Shown: piece after piece, positions 42,569 to 55,285 of the stretch
Layout: each line of letters begins with the position of its first letter
How positions within the stretch are numbered: the first letter of the stretch is position 1
Source: Methylobacterium sp. FF17
GTDB lineage: Bacteria > Pseudomonadota > Alphaproteobacteria > Rhizobiales > Beijerinckiaceae
DNA length: 64,000 nt
Reading direction: 5' to 3'
NCBI RefSeq assembly: GCF_025813715.1
Contig: NZ_CP107532.1
Span: 1,426,001 to 1,490,000, forward strand
The notes under the pieces: generated by a model
Told to the model about the DNA's origin: nothing
What the model saw: only the letters and a program-made list of their open reading frames with translations
The model's database searches: none
Translations under genes and position numbers: made by a program

Positions 42569-43561
42569 ATGTTCACGCGCAACGCCACGGCTCGCGCCGC
42601 CCTTTTCTTTCTCGCGACCCTGGGGGCCCTCGGCAGCGCCAGGGCCCAGGATGTCGTCCGCCTCGGCAATCTCAAGTTCGCGCATTACGGCGCCATCTCC
42701 TACATGAAGGAGATCGCCCCGAAATACGGCCTGAAGATCGACGAGAAGGTCTTCGCCAAGGGCGCCGACATCTACCCCGCCATGGCGGTGGACCAGATCG
42801 ATATCTCGGCGTCCGGCGCCGACGGCGCGGTGGCCGCGCGCGGCAACGGCGTAAAGCTCTACGTGGTGGCGGGCTTCGCCAATGGCGGCGTGCGCATCCT
42901 GCGCCGGCCCGACCTCGATACGGTCAAGACCCTCAAGGACGTGAAGGGCCTCAAGGTCGCCACCGTGCGGGGCGGCACCCAGGACCTGATGCTGCTCGCC
43001 GAACTCGACAAGCACGGGATGACCTGGTCCGAGCGGGCCGGCAAGGACGTGCAGCTGATCTACTTCAACAACTACGCCGACCTGAACCAGGCCCTGTCGC
43101 AGAAATACGTCGACGTGATCTGCCAGAGCGAGCCGCAATCGACGCAGGCCATCAGCGCCGGCTACGCCACCGAGGTGGTGAAGCCCTACGACACCCCCAT
43201 CGGCGTGCCGGTGCGCCCGCTGGTGATGACCGAGAAGATGTACAACGAGCGCCCCGAGGTCGCCGCCAAGGTGCTCAAGCTGTTCGTGGCCGCGACCAAG
43301 GCGTTCATCGACGATCCGGCGCTCGCCGAGAAATACGTCCGCGAGACCGTGTTCAAGGGCCAGCTCTCGAGCCAGGACTTTCGCGACGGCATGGCCAACG
43401 CGAAGTACACCTACGACGTGCCAGCCGGGCACATGCAGACCACGACCGACTACATGATGAAGTACGGTCTGGGTAAGATGGTGAACCCGCCGAAATCCGA
43501 TGCCGAGTGGGTGAAGACCGACCTCCTCGAGAAGGCCAAAGCCGAACTCAAGACGAACTGA
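42569..43561 (+). CDS. ABC importer periplasmic substrate-binding protein (SsuA/TauA type)
   Basis: A 330-residue binding protein of the nitrate/sulfonate/bicarbonate group. The signal peptide runs to about residue 26 (LGALGSARA | QDVV). The mature part starts RLGNLKFAHYGAISYMKEI and continues with domain blocks GADIYPAMAVDQIDISASGADG and YVDVICQSEPQSTQAISAGYATE. It starts at the ATG after GGGAGAACG. It is first of three genes making a complete importer, with permease 8 bases later. The ligand cannot be named; the family takes sulfonates, pyrimidine precursors and organic acids. The divergent dehydrogenase might act on the imported compound. Confidence 0.88.
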   Translation: MFTRNATARAALFFLATLGALGSARAQDVVRLGNLKFAHYGAISYMKEIAPKYGLKIDEKVFAKGADIYPAMAVDQIDISASGADGAVAARGNGVKLYVVAGFANGGVRILRRPDLDTVKTLKDVKGLKVATVRGGTQDLMLLAELDKHGMTWSERAGKDVQLIYFNNYADLNQALSQKYVDVICQSEPQSTQAISAGYATEVVKPYDTPIGVPVRPLVMTEKMYNERPEVAAKVLKLFVAATKAFIDDPALAEKYVRETVFKGQLSSQDFRDGMANAKYTYDVPAGHMQTTTDYMMKYGLGKMVNPPKSDAEWVKTDLLEKAKAELKTN

Positions 43562-43569
43562 GCCACAGC

Positions 43570-44373
43570 ATGAACCGGCTCCGTGGCGCCATCGTCCCGA
43601 TCGCCCTCCTCGTCCTGTGGGAAATCCTCAGCCGGGTGGGCGTCTTCTCCCCGATCGTGCTGCCGCCGCCGAGCGCGGTGGCGGTGAAGTGGTATTCGGG
43701 CCTCCTGCCCGGCCTGCCCTACGATCCGGCGGCCGAAAGCTACTGGCACTGGATGTTGTCCGGCGAGATGCCGCACGATGCCATCGCGAGTCTCGGCCGC
43801 GTGCTCATGGGCTTCTGCGTGGGTGCCGGCCTCGCGGTGCCGGTCGGGCTCATCCTGGGCACCAGCGACCGGCTCTACGCGCTGTTCAACCCGCTCCTCC
43901 AGATCCTGCGGCCGATCCCGCCCATCGCCTACATCCCGCTCGCCATCGTCTGGTTCGGCCTCGGCAATCCGCCGGCCCTGTTCCTGATCGCGCTCGGCAC
44001 CTTCTTCCCCGTCCTGGTGAACACCATCGCGGGGGTGCGACAGGTGGACTCGATCTACATCCGCGCGGCCCGCAACCTCGGGGCGAATTCCTGGACGATG
44101 TTCCGCCGGGTGATCCTGCCGGCGGCGAGCCCCTTCGTGCTCGCGGGCATGCGCATCGGCATCGGCACCGCCTTCATCGTGGTTATCGTCGCCGAGATGA
44201 TCGCGGTCTCGGACGGGCTCGGCTACCGCATCCTGGAGGCCCGCGAATACATGTGGTCCGACAAGATCATCGGCGGGATGCTCACCATCGGCATCCTGGG
44301 CCTCATCATCGACGGGGCGATGTCGCGCCTCAACGACCACCTCCTGCGCTGGCATCGCGGCCTTGAACGCTGA
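43570..44373 (+). CDS. ABC importer permease (SsuC/TauC type)
   Basis: A 267-residue inner-membrane permease with about six helices. The EAA-type cytoplasmic loop that docks the ATPase is IYIRAARNLGANSWTMFRRVILPAASPFVLAGMR in the middle of the chain. The last helices read GGMLTIGILGLIIDGAMS. It begins eight bases after the binding-protein stop and is followed by the ATPase gene after 16 bases, so a single transcript is expected. Confidence 0.92.
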   Translation: MNRLRGAIVPIALLVLWEILSRVGVFSPIVLPPPSAVAVKWYSGLLPGLPYDPAAESYWHWMLSGEMPHDAIASLGRVLMGFCVGAGLAVPVGLILGTSDRLYALFNPLLQILRPIPPIAYIPLAIVWFGLGNPPALFLIALGTFFPVLVNTIAGVRQVDSIYIRAARNLGANSWTMFRRVILPAASPFVLAGMRIGIGTAFIVVIVAEMIAVSDGLGYRILEAREYMWSDKIIGGMLTIGILGLIIDGAMSRLNDHLLRWHRGLER

Positions 44374-44389
44374 ACCGGGACGCCTCACC

Positions 44390-45184
44390 ATGTCGGCGCA
44401 GATCGAGATTGCCAACGCCAGCAAGGTGTTCGGCGTGGGCTCCGGAGCCGTGGCGGCCCTGGACGACATCACCGCGACAGTGCCGGAGGGGCAGTTCCTC
44501 TGCCTGCTCGGCCCGTCCGGCTGCGGCAAGTCCACCCTGCTCAACGCGGTGGCGGGCTTCACCCCCTTGAGCGCCGGGCGGATCAGCATGGGCGGCCGCC
44601 CCGTGACCGAGCCGGGCCCCGACCGGGGCATGGTCTTCCAGGAATACGCCCTGTTCCCCTGGATGAACGTGGAGGACAACGTCCGCTTCGGCCTCGACAT
44701 CCAGGGTGTGCCGCGCGCGGACGCCACGGTGACGGTGGACCGCATCGTCGCGACGCTGGGCCTGTCGGATTTCCGCAAGCGCTATCCGAAGGACCTCTCG
44801 GGGGGCATGCGCCAGCGCGTGGCCATCGCGCGCATCCTGGCGCTGGACCCGCCGGTGATGCTGATGGACGAGCCGTTCGGGGCGCTCGACGCCCTGACCC
44901 GGCGCACCCTGCAGGACGAGCTGCTGCGGATCTGGGCCGAGTACCGCAAGACGGTGATCTTCGTCACCCACTCCATCGAGGAGGCGATCTACCTCGCCGA
45001 CCGCATCCTGGTGATGACCTACCGGCCCGGGCGCATCAAGCGCGACATCACCGTGGAGATTCCGCGCCCGCGCGACACCGCCTCGGGCGAGTTCAACGGC
45101 CTCAAGCGCGAGCTCGCCGGGCTGGTGATGGCCGAGCAGCAGCGCTTCACCAGCGCCGAATTGCACGGCTCGGCGGTGGACTGA
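44390..45184 (+). CDS. ABC importer ATP-binding protein (SsuB/TauB type)
   Basis: A 264-residue ATPase that powers the importer. Walker A GPSGCGKS is at 41-48, the Q-loop in VFQEYALFPW, signature LSGGMRQRVAIARILA near 143, Walker [16 protein letters not shown], and the switch histidine in FVTHSIEEAIYLADRI. It is the last gene of the three-gene importer. A strong hairpin lies about 180 bases downstream, next to the end of the convergent helicase gene. Confidence 0.93.
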   Translation: MSAQIEIANASKVFGVGSGAVAALDDITATVPEGQFLCLLGPSGCGKSTLLNAVAGFTPLSAGRISMGGRPVTEPGPDRGMVFQEYALFPWMNVEDNVRFGLDIQGVPRADATVTVDRIVATLGLSDFRKRYPKDLSGGMRQRVAIARILALDPPVMLMDEPFGALDALTRRTLQDELLRIWAEYRKTVIFVTHSIEEAIYLADRILVMTYRPGRIKRDITVEIPRPRDTASGEFNGLKRELAGLVMAEQQRFTSAELHGSAVD

Positions 45185-45360
45185 CGCCTCCCCGGAACGC
45201 ACGCGGCCGGTCGCCCGCCCGTGGTAGTCCGGAAGACGCATTGTGCCGCGTCGGATGCGCGCTATGGTTTCCGGGCTGCGGGTGAAGCAGGCGACGACCG
45301 GGGTCCACCCGGCCGGCGGCGGGGCAGCACCGTCCCACCCGCTCCAGTGATCCGCAACCT

Positions 45361-45397
45361 CGGTCCCGGCCGACGGCGCCTCCGCCGGCCGGGACCG
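45361..45397. terminator. strong GC hairpin between convergent genes
   Basis: A perfect 12-bp stem CGGTCCCGGCCG (45361-45372) and CGGCCGGGACCG (45386-45397) that can extend inward. It starts directly after the stop of the minus-strand helicase gene and could serve both that gene and the plus-strand ABC operon. There is no U tract, so it may work as an RNA-stabilising or weak bidirectional terminator. Confidence 0.6.
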
Positions 45398-48300
45398 TCA
45401 GGCTGCAGCCATCGTCCGGTCGCCCTGCGCCCGCAGCCGCTCGAGGAACGCCGCGGCGAGCCGCCCGCGCTCCGCCGGGTCCTCGCTGCCCTGGCGCAGG
45501 AGCACGCGGTTGTCCCGCCGCTCGATATGCGCGTGGGCGGGCACATGCAGGGCGGGCGCGTTCGGCCGGAGGTCGGCCGCCAGCCCCTGCGGTCCACCGC
45601 TGAGGCGGTGGATGCCGAGCGCGAGGCAGCCGACCCGGAGGCGGGCGAGCGCGATCAGGTCCTCGAAGGCGGCGGGCGGCGGGCCGAAGCGGTCGACCAC
45701 CTCGCTGCGCAGGGCCTCGACCTCCTCCGCGTTCGTCAGGCGCAGGGTGCGCGCGTAGAGGCTGAGCCGCACCTCGGGCTCGGGCACGTAGTCGCCCGGC
45801 ACGGCGCCCGAGAGGCCGAGACGGATCTCCGGGTTCCAATCCTCGGCCGGCTCGCCCTTGGCGGCGCGGAGCGCCAGGTGCAGCAGGTGCTGGTAGAGCC
45901 CGAGGCCGATCAGCTTGACGTGGCCGGCCTGGTTCTCGCCGACGAGGTCGCCCGCACCGCGGAGATCCAGGTCGCGGGCGCTGATGGCGAAGCCCGCCCC
46001 GAGGCGGTCGAGGGCTTCCAGCGTCCGCAGGCGCTTCTCGGTGGCGGGTGTCAGCGGCTTGTCGGGGCGGTTGAGCAGATAGACCACGCCCCGCCGCTGG
46101 CCCCGTCCGACCCGGCCGCGCAGCTGGTGCAGCTGCGACAGGCCGAAGCGCTCGGCATCCCAGACCAGCATGGTGTTGGCGCGCGGCACGTCGAGGCCGC
46201 TCTCGATGATGCTGGTGGCAAGCAGCACGTCGCCCTCGCCATCGGCGAAGCGCACCATCACGTCGTCCATCTCGGCAGCCTTGAGGTCGCCGTGGGCGAT
46301 CATCGTCGTCAGGTCCGGCACCAGGCGGGCGAGGCGCGCCGCCATCGGGGCGATGTCCTCGATGCGCGGGCAGACCACGAAGCTCTGGCCGCCGCGCCGG
46401 TGCTCGCGCAGGAGAGCGTCGCGCGTCGCCTCGTCCTCGAAAGAGGCGATCACGGTGCGGATGGGCTGGCGCACGGCCGGGGGAGTCGCGATCACGCTGA
46501 GGCTCTGGAGCCCGACCAGCGCGCTCTGCAGCGTGCGGGGGATCGGGGTCGCCGTCAGCGTCAGGACGTGGCCGTCGCTGGCCGCCCCGCGCAGACTCTC
46601 CTTGATCTTGGCGCCGAAGCGCTGCTCCTCGTCGATGACCATGAGGCCGAGATCCGCGAAGCTCACGCCCTTGGCGGCGAGGCAGTGGGTGCCGACGACG
46701 AGGCGGATCGAACCGTCGGCGAGCCCGGCCTTCACCCGTTTCGCCTCCGCCGGCGAGACGAGGCGCGAGAGGTGGGCGACCTCGATGCCGAAGCGCGCGA
46801 AGCGCCGCGTGAAGGTCTGGACGTGCTGGCGCGCCAGCACGGTGGTCGGGGCGACGATCGCCACCTGCTTGCCGGCGAACAGGGCGGCGGCGGCGGCCCG
46901 CAGCGCCACCTCGGTCTTGCCGAAACCGACATCACCGCAGACGAGGCGGTCCATCGGGCGCCCGGAGGCGAGGTCGTCCATCACGCCGGCGACGGCGCTC
47001 GCCTGATCGCCGGTGAGCGCGAAGCCGAAGCCGGCGGCGAAGCGCTCCATCTCGCGGTCCCGTGGCGCCAGGACCGGTGCCTGGATCGTCCGGCGCTTCT
47101 CGGCGTCCGCCAGCATCACGCGCGCGGCCCGCGCCATGCAGGCCTCCGCCTCCAGGCGCCGCCGTCCCCAGCTTCCGCCTTCGAGCTTGTCGAGGGTGAC
47201 GGCCTCGACCTCGGAGCCGTAACGCCAGATCCGATCGGCCTGCGAGACCGGCACCATCAGGATGCCGTCGCCGGCAAAGCGGAGGCGCAAGGCGTCCTCG
47301 CTGCCGCCGTCACCGGTGCTCACCGCCTCCAGGCCCTCGAACACGCAGAGCCCGTTGTCACGGTCGACGGCGACGTCGCCGATGCGCAACTCGACCTCGC
47401 CGATGGGCAGGATGGCACTCGGGCCGCCGGCCGCCGCGCAGGCGGCCCGCGCACCGAACAGGTCGGCGGCGGCGATCACCGCCATGCCCCGGTCCGGCAC
47501 CCGGAAGCCGGCCTCGATCGGGGCTTCCAGGCTGAGGAGCGCCCCGGATTTCGCCGCGACGGCCTCAGCCCAGGCCCGGACCGTCCGCGCCTTGCGGCCA
47601 AGCGCCCGCTCGGCGATGCGCACCAGCCGCGCCAGCGGCTCGGCCGGCCCCGTGAGGAGGATGCGGTCGCCCGCCTTCAGGCGCTCGCGCAGGGTCTCGG
47701 CGAGCGCCGTGTTCGGTCGCGCCTTGCGCACGAAGGCCGGAATGGCGAGGTCCTCGGTCCCGTCCGCCTGGGCCTCGGCGACACGGCGCCGGGCCAGTTG
47801 CGTCGCCCAATCCTCCGGGCTCAGGTAGAGGCCGGCATCGTCGGACGCACCGCGCCGGGACCGGGCCGCGGCCTCGCGGCCCTCGGCGATCTGTTCGAAG
47901 AAGGCCTCGGCCCGCTCCTCCGCCCCGTCCTCGACCACGAGTCGGGCGTCCGGCACCTGATCGAGGACGGTGGTGAGGGAGGGATAGTACCGGGTGAGGC
48001 CGTGCTCCTGTCCGGTGAAGGGCTCCAGCCGGCTCTCGGAGCCTTCGGGCAGGACGATCTCGGTGGCCGGATCGATGACCAGCACGTCGGCTTCGGCCAG
48101 CGAACGCTGCGAGACCGGGTCGTAGGAGCGGATCGCGGTGACGCGGCCCTCCTCGTACTCGATGCGGCAGGGGCGGTCGGCGGCGGCCGGGAAGACGTCC
48201 ACGGTGCGGCCCCAGACCGCGACCTCGCCGGGCTCGTCGACCCGGTCGTCGAGGATGTAGCCCAGCCGCTGCAGGAACGCAGAGACGGCGGACGGATCGA

Positions 48301-48835
48301 GGGCGTCGCCGACCCGGAGTTCCAGGCGCGCCTGCGCCCAGGTCTCGGCCGGGGGGACGCGCTGGATCAGGGCCGGGGCGGTGGTGAGGACGATGTCGGG
48401 CAGAGCCGTCGTATCCGTGAGCCAGCGCAGGACGCCGGCACGCGCGCCCATCACCCCACGCGAGGGCGAGGCGCGATCGTAGGGCAGGCAATCCCATTCC
48501 GGGTAGAGCGCGACTTTGCGCTCCGGCGCCAGCGCCCGCAGGATTCCCGCGATCGCCTCCAGCCGGTGGCTCTCGCGGGCCATGTGGACGAGGGGCTTGC
48601 CGGCTTGGGTCAGGTCCAGGAGCGCGACCGCGAGGGCGCCGGTGGGCACGATCGGCGCGACGATCTCGGAGGTCGCCGGGCTCGGGGCCGGCTCGGCCGC
48701 CGGCTGTCCCTTTCGGGTGGTCGCACGCCGGGTCGGGGTTTTACGGGTCGGGGCTTGGGATGCGGAGGTTTTCGGCGCGCGCGCCGAAGCCGGGGAAGCG
48801 TTCGCGGAAGACGTCTCGGTCCTGCGTTTTGCCAT
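45398..48835 (-). CDS. Mfd-like DEAD/DEAH helicase (transcription-repair coupling factor type, divergent)
   Basis: An 1145-residue translocase resembling Mfd, which clears stalled RNA polymerase and recruits UvrA. It has an N-terminal UvrB-homology-like region and an RNA-polymerase-interaction-like block (FAGDGILMVPVSQADRIWRYGSE). The motor domains show Walker A near 630 (GDVGFGKTEVALRAA), TRLs of PTTVLARQH, DEEQRFG near 732, and the TRG-type end (SQLHQLRGRVGRGQRRGVVYLL). A ~50-residue Lys/Arg/Ser/Thr-rich head (TRKTPTRRATTRKG) is unlike canonical Mfd, and the polymerase-contact segment is less conserved (NGLCVFEGLEAV). It may be a second, specialised Mfd; whether a canonical copy exists elsewhere cannot be seen here. 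Confidence 0.82.
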   Translation of the reverse strand: MAKRRTETSSANASPASARAPKTSASQAPTRKTPTRRATTRKGQPAAEPAPSPATSEIVAPIVPTGALAVALLDLTQAGKPLVHMARESHRLEAIAGILRALAPERKVALYPEWDCLPYDRASPSRGVMGARAGVLRWLTDTTALPDIVLTTAPALIQRVPPAETWAQARLELRVGDALDPSAVSAFLQRLGYILDDRVDEPGEVAVWGRTVDVFPAAADRPCRIEYEEGRVTAIRSYDPVSQRSLAEADVLVIDPATEIVLPEGSESRLEPFTGQEHGLTRYYPSLTTVLDQVPDARLVVEDGAEERAEAFFEQIAEGREAAARSRRGASDDAGLYLSPEDWATQLARRRVAEAQADGTEDLAIPAFVRKARPNTALAETLRERLKAGDRILLTGPAEPLARLVRIAERALGRKARTVRAWAEAVAAKSGALLSLEAPIEAGFRVPDRGMAVIAAADLFGARAACAAAGGPSAILPIGEVELRIGDVAVDRDNGLCVFEGLEAVSTGDGGSEDALRLRFAGDGILMVPVSQADRIWRYGSEVEAVTLDKLEGGSWGRRRLEAEACMARAARVMLADAEKRRTIQAPVLAPRDREMERFAAGFGFALTGDQASAVAGVMDDLASGRPMDRLVCGDVGFGKTEVALRAAAAALFAGKQVAIVAPTTVLARQHVQTFTRRFARFGIEVAHLSRLVSPAEAKRVKAGLADGSIRLVVGTHCLAAKGVSFADLGLMVIDEEQRFGAKIKESLRGAASDGHVLTLTATPIPRTLQSALVGLQSLSVIATPPAVRQPIRTVIASFEDEATRDALLREHRRGGQSFVVCPRIEDIAPMAARLARLVPDLTTMIAHGDLKAAEMDDVMVRFADGEGDVLLATSIIESGLDVPRANTMLVWDAERFGLSQLHQLRGRVGRGQRRGVVYLLNRPDKPLTPATEKRLRTLEALDRLGAGFAISARDLDLRGAGDLVGENQAGHVKLIGLGLYQHLLHLALRAAKGEPAEDWNPEIRLGLSGAVPGDYVPEPEVRLSLYARTLRLTNAEEVEALRSEVVDRFGPPPAAFEDLIALARLRVGCLALGIHRLSGGPQGLAADLRPNAPALHVPAHAHIERRDNRVLLRQGSEDPAERGRLAAAFLERLRAQGDRTMAAA

Positions 48836-48943
48836 CTGAGAGGTGTGCTGCCCGGCTCGAGGATTGGACTCAAGCAACGCGGGTCGCGGGGTCCGGGCTC
48901 CGTACTCGGATCGTCCGTCCCCAGTTTGTCGCAGTCCTGTGGA

Positions 48944-50434
48944 CTACATCTCGGGGTCGGGCGCCGCCTCCAGGCGGCCTTGCGCGATAGCGGCTTGGAA
49001 GGCTGCGAAATCGCTCTCGTTCTGGTCGCCATAGGCGAAGGCCCAGTCAGCCAGAGCCTCGCGCAGGTCGCATTGTCGGTCGCGGCCGCAATAGCCCGCG
49101 ATGGCGGCCGCATCCCCGGTGCGGGCGTGTGCTCGCGCCAGCAGGGCGCCATAGGCCCAGGAGAAGTAGATCAGCGGCTGGCCGCTGAGGCCCGCCACCG
49201 GGATGTCGCCCTTCATGTTCTTCATCTGGCGCACGTAGAACGGCCGCCCGTCGATGGTGGTCCAGCCGAGCAGCGGGTCGCCCACCGCCTGGAGCAGGCG
49301 CTGGCCGTAGATCACCCGCTCGCCCTCGTGGTCGCCGTAGGCATCGGGCATGCCGGCGAGGTAGGGGGCGTGGGCCGGCGTCACCGCCTCCTTCACCTGG
49401 AGGAAGAGCACGTCCTGATCCGAGTTGCCGCACAGCAGCGCGACGTAGGCCCGGGTGCCGACGCTGCCGACCCCGACGACCCGGTGGGCGACGTCGACCA
49501 CGTGGTAGCGGCTGAGCATGAACCGGCGCTCGCGCGGCAGGGTCTCGGCATAGTGCTCCAGCCCGCCGATCACCGCCTCGCGGGTCTCGGCATCGACGCC
49601 GGTGAGGATCGGCGCCTCCGCCTTGAAGCGCCAGCCGCCGTCGGTGCGGCGCTCGCCGACGCGGGCGAGCAGGCTCTTGTTGTGCTTCTTGCGCGCCTTC
49701 TCCACCGCCTTGGCGATGACCGCCTTGGAATCCTCGTCGATGGAGAGGCCGGCGAAGTCGAGCCGGTCGGCCCGCGCCGCCTGGTGCCAGACGTCGAGGG
49801 GCCCCTGCGGCGCCAGCTCGGTCATGGTGTGCTGGTAGCCCGCCACCGCCGCGAGGGCGGCCTCGCGGCGCTCGGCCTTGCCGACCCCGTCCGTGCGCGC
49901 CGCCACCTCGATGCTGGCCACGAGGCGCTTGAGGTCCCATTCCCACGGGCCGATGGTCACCTCGTCGAAGTCGTTGAGGTCGAGGACGATATCGCGCTGC
50001 GGCGTGCCGAACAGGCCGAAATTGGCGAGATGCGCGTCGCCGTTCATCACCACCGCGATGCCGCTGCGCGGGGTGTGGGCGAGGTCCCAGGCCATGATAT
50101 GGGCGGCCCCGCGCAGGAAGGCGAAGGGCGAGCTCGCCATGCGGGCGACCCGGAGCGGAATGAGATGCTCCTGGCGTCCCGCATGCGCACCCTCGATTAG
50201 GGAGACCGGGTCCGGACGGTCGCCCGGCGGGTGCCACGCCCCGTGGCTCGCGTGCGGCACGACCTCGCGCAGGGCCTTGCCCGCATGACGGCGCTTGTCC
50301 CAGGGCTCGCCGGCCTCGCGCAGGTTGATGCGCGGGATGTCGGCGAGCGGCGTCAGCAGGATGTCCTCCGCCGCCGTGACGGTCGCTTCCTGCTCTCCGG
50401 CGTCGCGCACGTCGACACCCTGCGGACATTCCAT
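48944..50434 (-). CDS. DUF2252 protein (kinase-like fold)
   Basis: A 496-residue DUF2252 member. Defining blocks are RMASSPFAFLRGAAHIMAWDLA, VMNGDAHLANFGLFGT and LDLNDFDEVTIGPWEWDLKRLVAS. The N-G-D-x-H-x-x-N and D-F-D elements match the catalytic and metal-binding loops of aminoglycoside phosphotransferase-like kinases, so ATP-dependent activity is plausible but unproven. No signal or membrane segment is seen. It ends 108 bases before the helicase gene on the same strand, but co-transcription is uncertain. Confidence 0.87.
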   Translation of the reverse strand: MECPQGVDVRDAGEQEATVTAAEDILLTPLADIPRINLREAGEPWDKRRHAGKALREVVPHASHGAWHPPGDRPDPVSLIEGAHAGRQEHLIPLRVARMASSPFAFLRGAAHIMAWDLAHTPRSGIAVVMNGDAHLANFGLFGTPQRDIVLDLNDFDEVTIGPWEWDLKRLVASIEVAARTDGVGKAERREAALAAVAGYQHTMTELAPQGPLDVWHQAARADRLDFAGLSIDEDSKAVIAKAVEKARKKHNKSLLARVGERRTDGGWRFKAEAPILTGVDAETREAVIGGLEHYAETLPRERRFMLSRYHVVDVAHRVVGVGSVGTRAYVALLCGNSDQDVLFLQVKEAVTPAHAPYLAGMPDAYGDHEGERVIYGQRLLQAVGDPLLGWTTIDGRPFYVRQMKNMKGDIPVAGLSGQPLIYFSWAYGALLARAHARTGDAAAIAGYCGRDRQCDLREALADWAFAYGDQNESDFAAFQAAIAQGRLEAAPDPEM

Positions 50435-53813
<3,379 letters not shown>

Positions 53814-54008
53814 GACCGGATCTCCGTTCCCGGGGCCACCCCAGGGGGCCCCTATCTCTCGGGACAGGAGTCATGGCGCGCGCCGCGCGCAGGCGCAACG
53901 CCCCGCTTCCCCTGACGATGCGCGCGATCCCGTGCCAGCGGCGCCAGGCACGGCTGGCCTCCCCGGCCCGGCCTGATAGGATCGGCGAAAACCCGGTCGA
54001 AGAACCGG

Positions 54009-54036
54009 CCGTGAGGAATTGCCCGTGAGGAACTGC
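54009..54036 (+). repeat. tandem 14-mer carrying two ribosome-binding sites upstream of gcdH
   Basis: Two adjacent copies, CCGTGAGGAATTGC and CCGTGAGGAACTGC, differ by one base and end two bases before the gcdH ATG. Each holds GAGGA. The second copy is properly spaced from the start codon; the first is a duplicate ribosome site. Confidence 0.6.
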
Positions 54037-54038
54037 TC

Positions 54039-55268
54039 ATGAACGCCCCGACGCGCCCGCCCGGCTCCGACGCGCCGTCCGCCCCGCCCTCCTCCGCCTT
54101 CGTCTGGGACGATCCCTTCCTGATCGAGGACCAGCTCAGCGCGGACGAGCGCGCCATCCACGAGGCGGCTCGGGCCTTCGCGCAGGAGGAACTGCTGCCC
54201 GGCATCGTGGAGGCCTACGCGCAGGAGACCAGCAACCCCGACCTGTTCCGGCAGATGGGCGCGCGCGGCCTGCTCGGCGTGACGCTGCCCGAGGAATACG
54301 GCTGCGCGGGTGCCTCCTACGTCGCCTACGGACTCGTCGCCCGCGCCGTGGAGGCGGTGGATTCCGGATACCGCTCCATGATGAGCGTGCAATCCTCCCT
54401 GGTGATGTATCCGATCCACGCCTACGGCTCGGACGCGCAGCGCCAGAAATTCCTGCCCCGGCTCGCCTCCGGCGAGTGGATCGGCTGCTTCGGGCTGACC
54501 GAGCCCGACGCCGGATCCGATCCCGCGGGCATGAAGACCAGGGCGGAAAAGATCGACGGCGGCTATCGGCTCTCCGGCGCCAAGATGTGGATCTCGAACG
54601 CCCCCTTCGCCGACGTCTTCGTGGTCTGGGCCAAGTCCGACGCCCATGAGGGCGCGATCCGCGGCTTCGTGCTGGAGAAGGGCATGAAGGGCCTCTCCAC
54701 CCCCACCCTGAAGGGGAAGCTCTCGCTTCGCGCCTCCACCACGGGCGAGATCGTGATGGAGGACGTGGAGGTCGGGGAGGACGCCCTGCTGCCCAACGTC
54801 TCGGGCCTGAAGGGGCCGTTCGGCTGCCTCAACCGGGCGCGCTACGGCATCGCCTGGGGGGCCATGGGCGCGGCGGAGGATTGCTGGCATCGGGCGCGGT
54901 CCTACACCCTGGAGCGCCGGCAGTTCGGCCGCCCCCTGGCCCAGACCCAGCTCGTGCAGAAGAAGCTCGCCGACATGCAGACCGAGATCGCACTCGGCTT
55001 CCAGGCCGCGCTCCGGGTCGGACGCCTGTTCGACGAGGGCCGCATGGCGCCCGAAATGATCTCGCTGATCAAGCGCAACAATTGCGGCAAGGCCCTCGAC
55101 ATCGCCCGCACCGCTCGCGACATGCACGGCGGCAACGGCATCATGGGCGAATATCATGTGATGCGGCACGCCCAGAACCTCGAGACGGTGAACACCTACG
55201 AAGGCACCCACGACGTCCACGCCCTGATCCTCGGACGGGCGCAGACCGGCCTGCAGGCGTTCTTCTGA
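54039..55268 (+). CDS. gcdH: glutaryl-CoA dehydrogenase
   Basis: Flavin enzyme (409 residues) that oxidises and decarboxylates glutaryl-CoA to crotonyl-CoA in lysine, tryptophan and glutarate breakdown. Acyl-CoA dehydrogenase blocks: [61 protein letters not shown], and the catalytic Glu388 in [19 protein letters not shown]. The [21 protein letters not shown] segment and the T-Y-E-G-T-H-D ending are characteristic of GcdH within the family. It is divergent from the CaiB-type CoA-transferase; the sugar-acid operon starts 17 bases downstream on the same strand and may be read through. Confidence 0.94.
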   Translation: MNAPTRPPGSDAPSAPPSSAFVWDDPFLIEDQLSADERAIHEAARAFAQEELLPGIVEAYAQETSNPDLFRQMGARGLLGVTLPEEYGCAGASYVAYGLVARAVEAVDSGYRSMMSVQSSLVMYPIHAYGSDAQRQKFLPRLASGEWIGCFGLTEPDAGSDPAGMKTRAEKIDGGYRLSGAKMWISNAPFADVFVVWAKSDAHEGAIRGFVLEKGMKGLSTPTLKGKLSLRASTTGEIVMEDVEVGEDALLPNVSGLKGPFGCLNRARYGIAWGAMGAAEDCWHRARSYTLERRQFGRPLAQTQLVQKKLADMQTEIALGFQAALRVGRLFDEGRMAPEMISLIKRNNCGKALDIARTARDMHGGNGIMGEYHVMRHAQNLETVNTYEGTHDVHALILGRAQTGLQAFF

Positions 55269-55285
55269 GGCCGCGAACCGGCCCC

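Noticed and set aside
45221..50200. A very long open frame on the plus strand (about 1659 codons) opposite the helicase and DUF2252 genes
   Set aside because: It is antisense to two well-supported genes, has Arg/Gly/His/Asp-rich composition typical of reverse frames in high-GC codon-biased DNA, and has no family motif.
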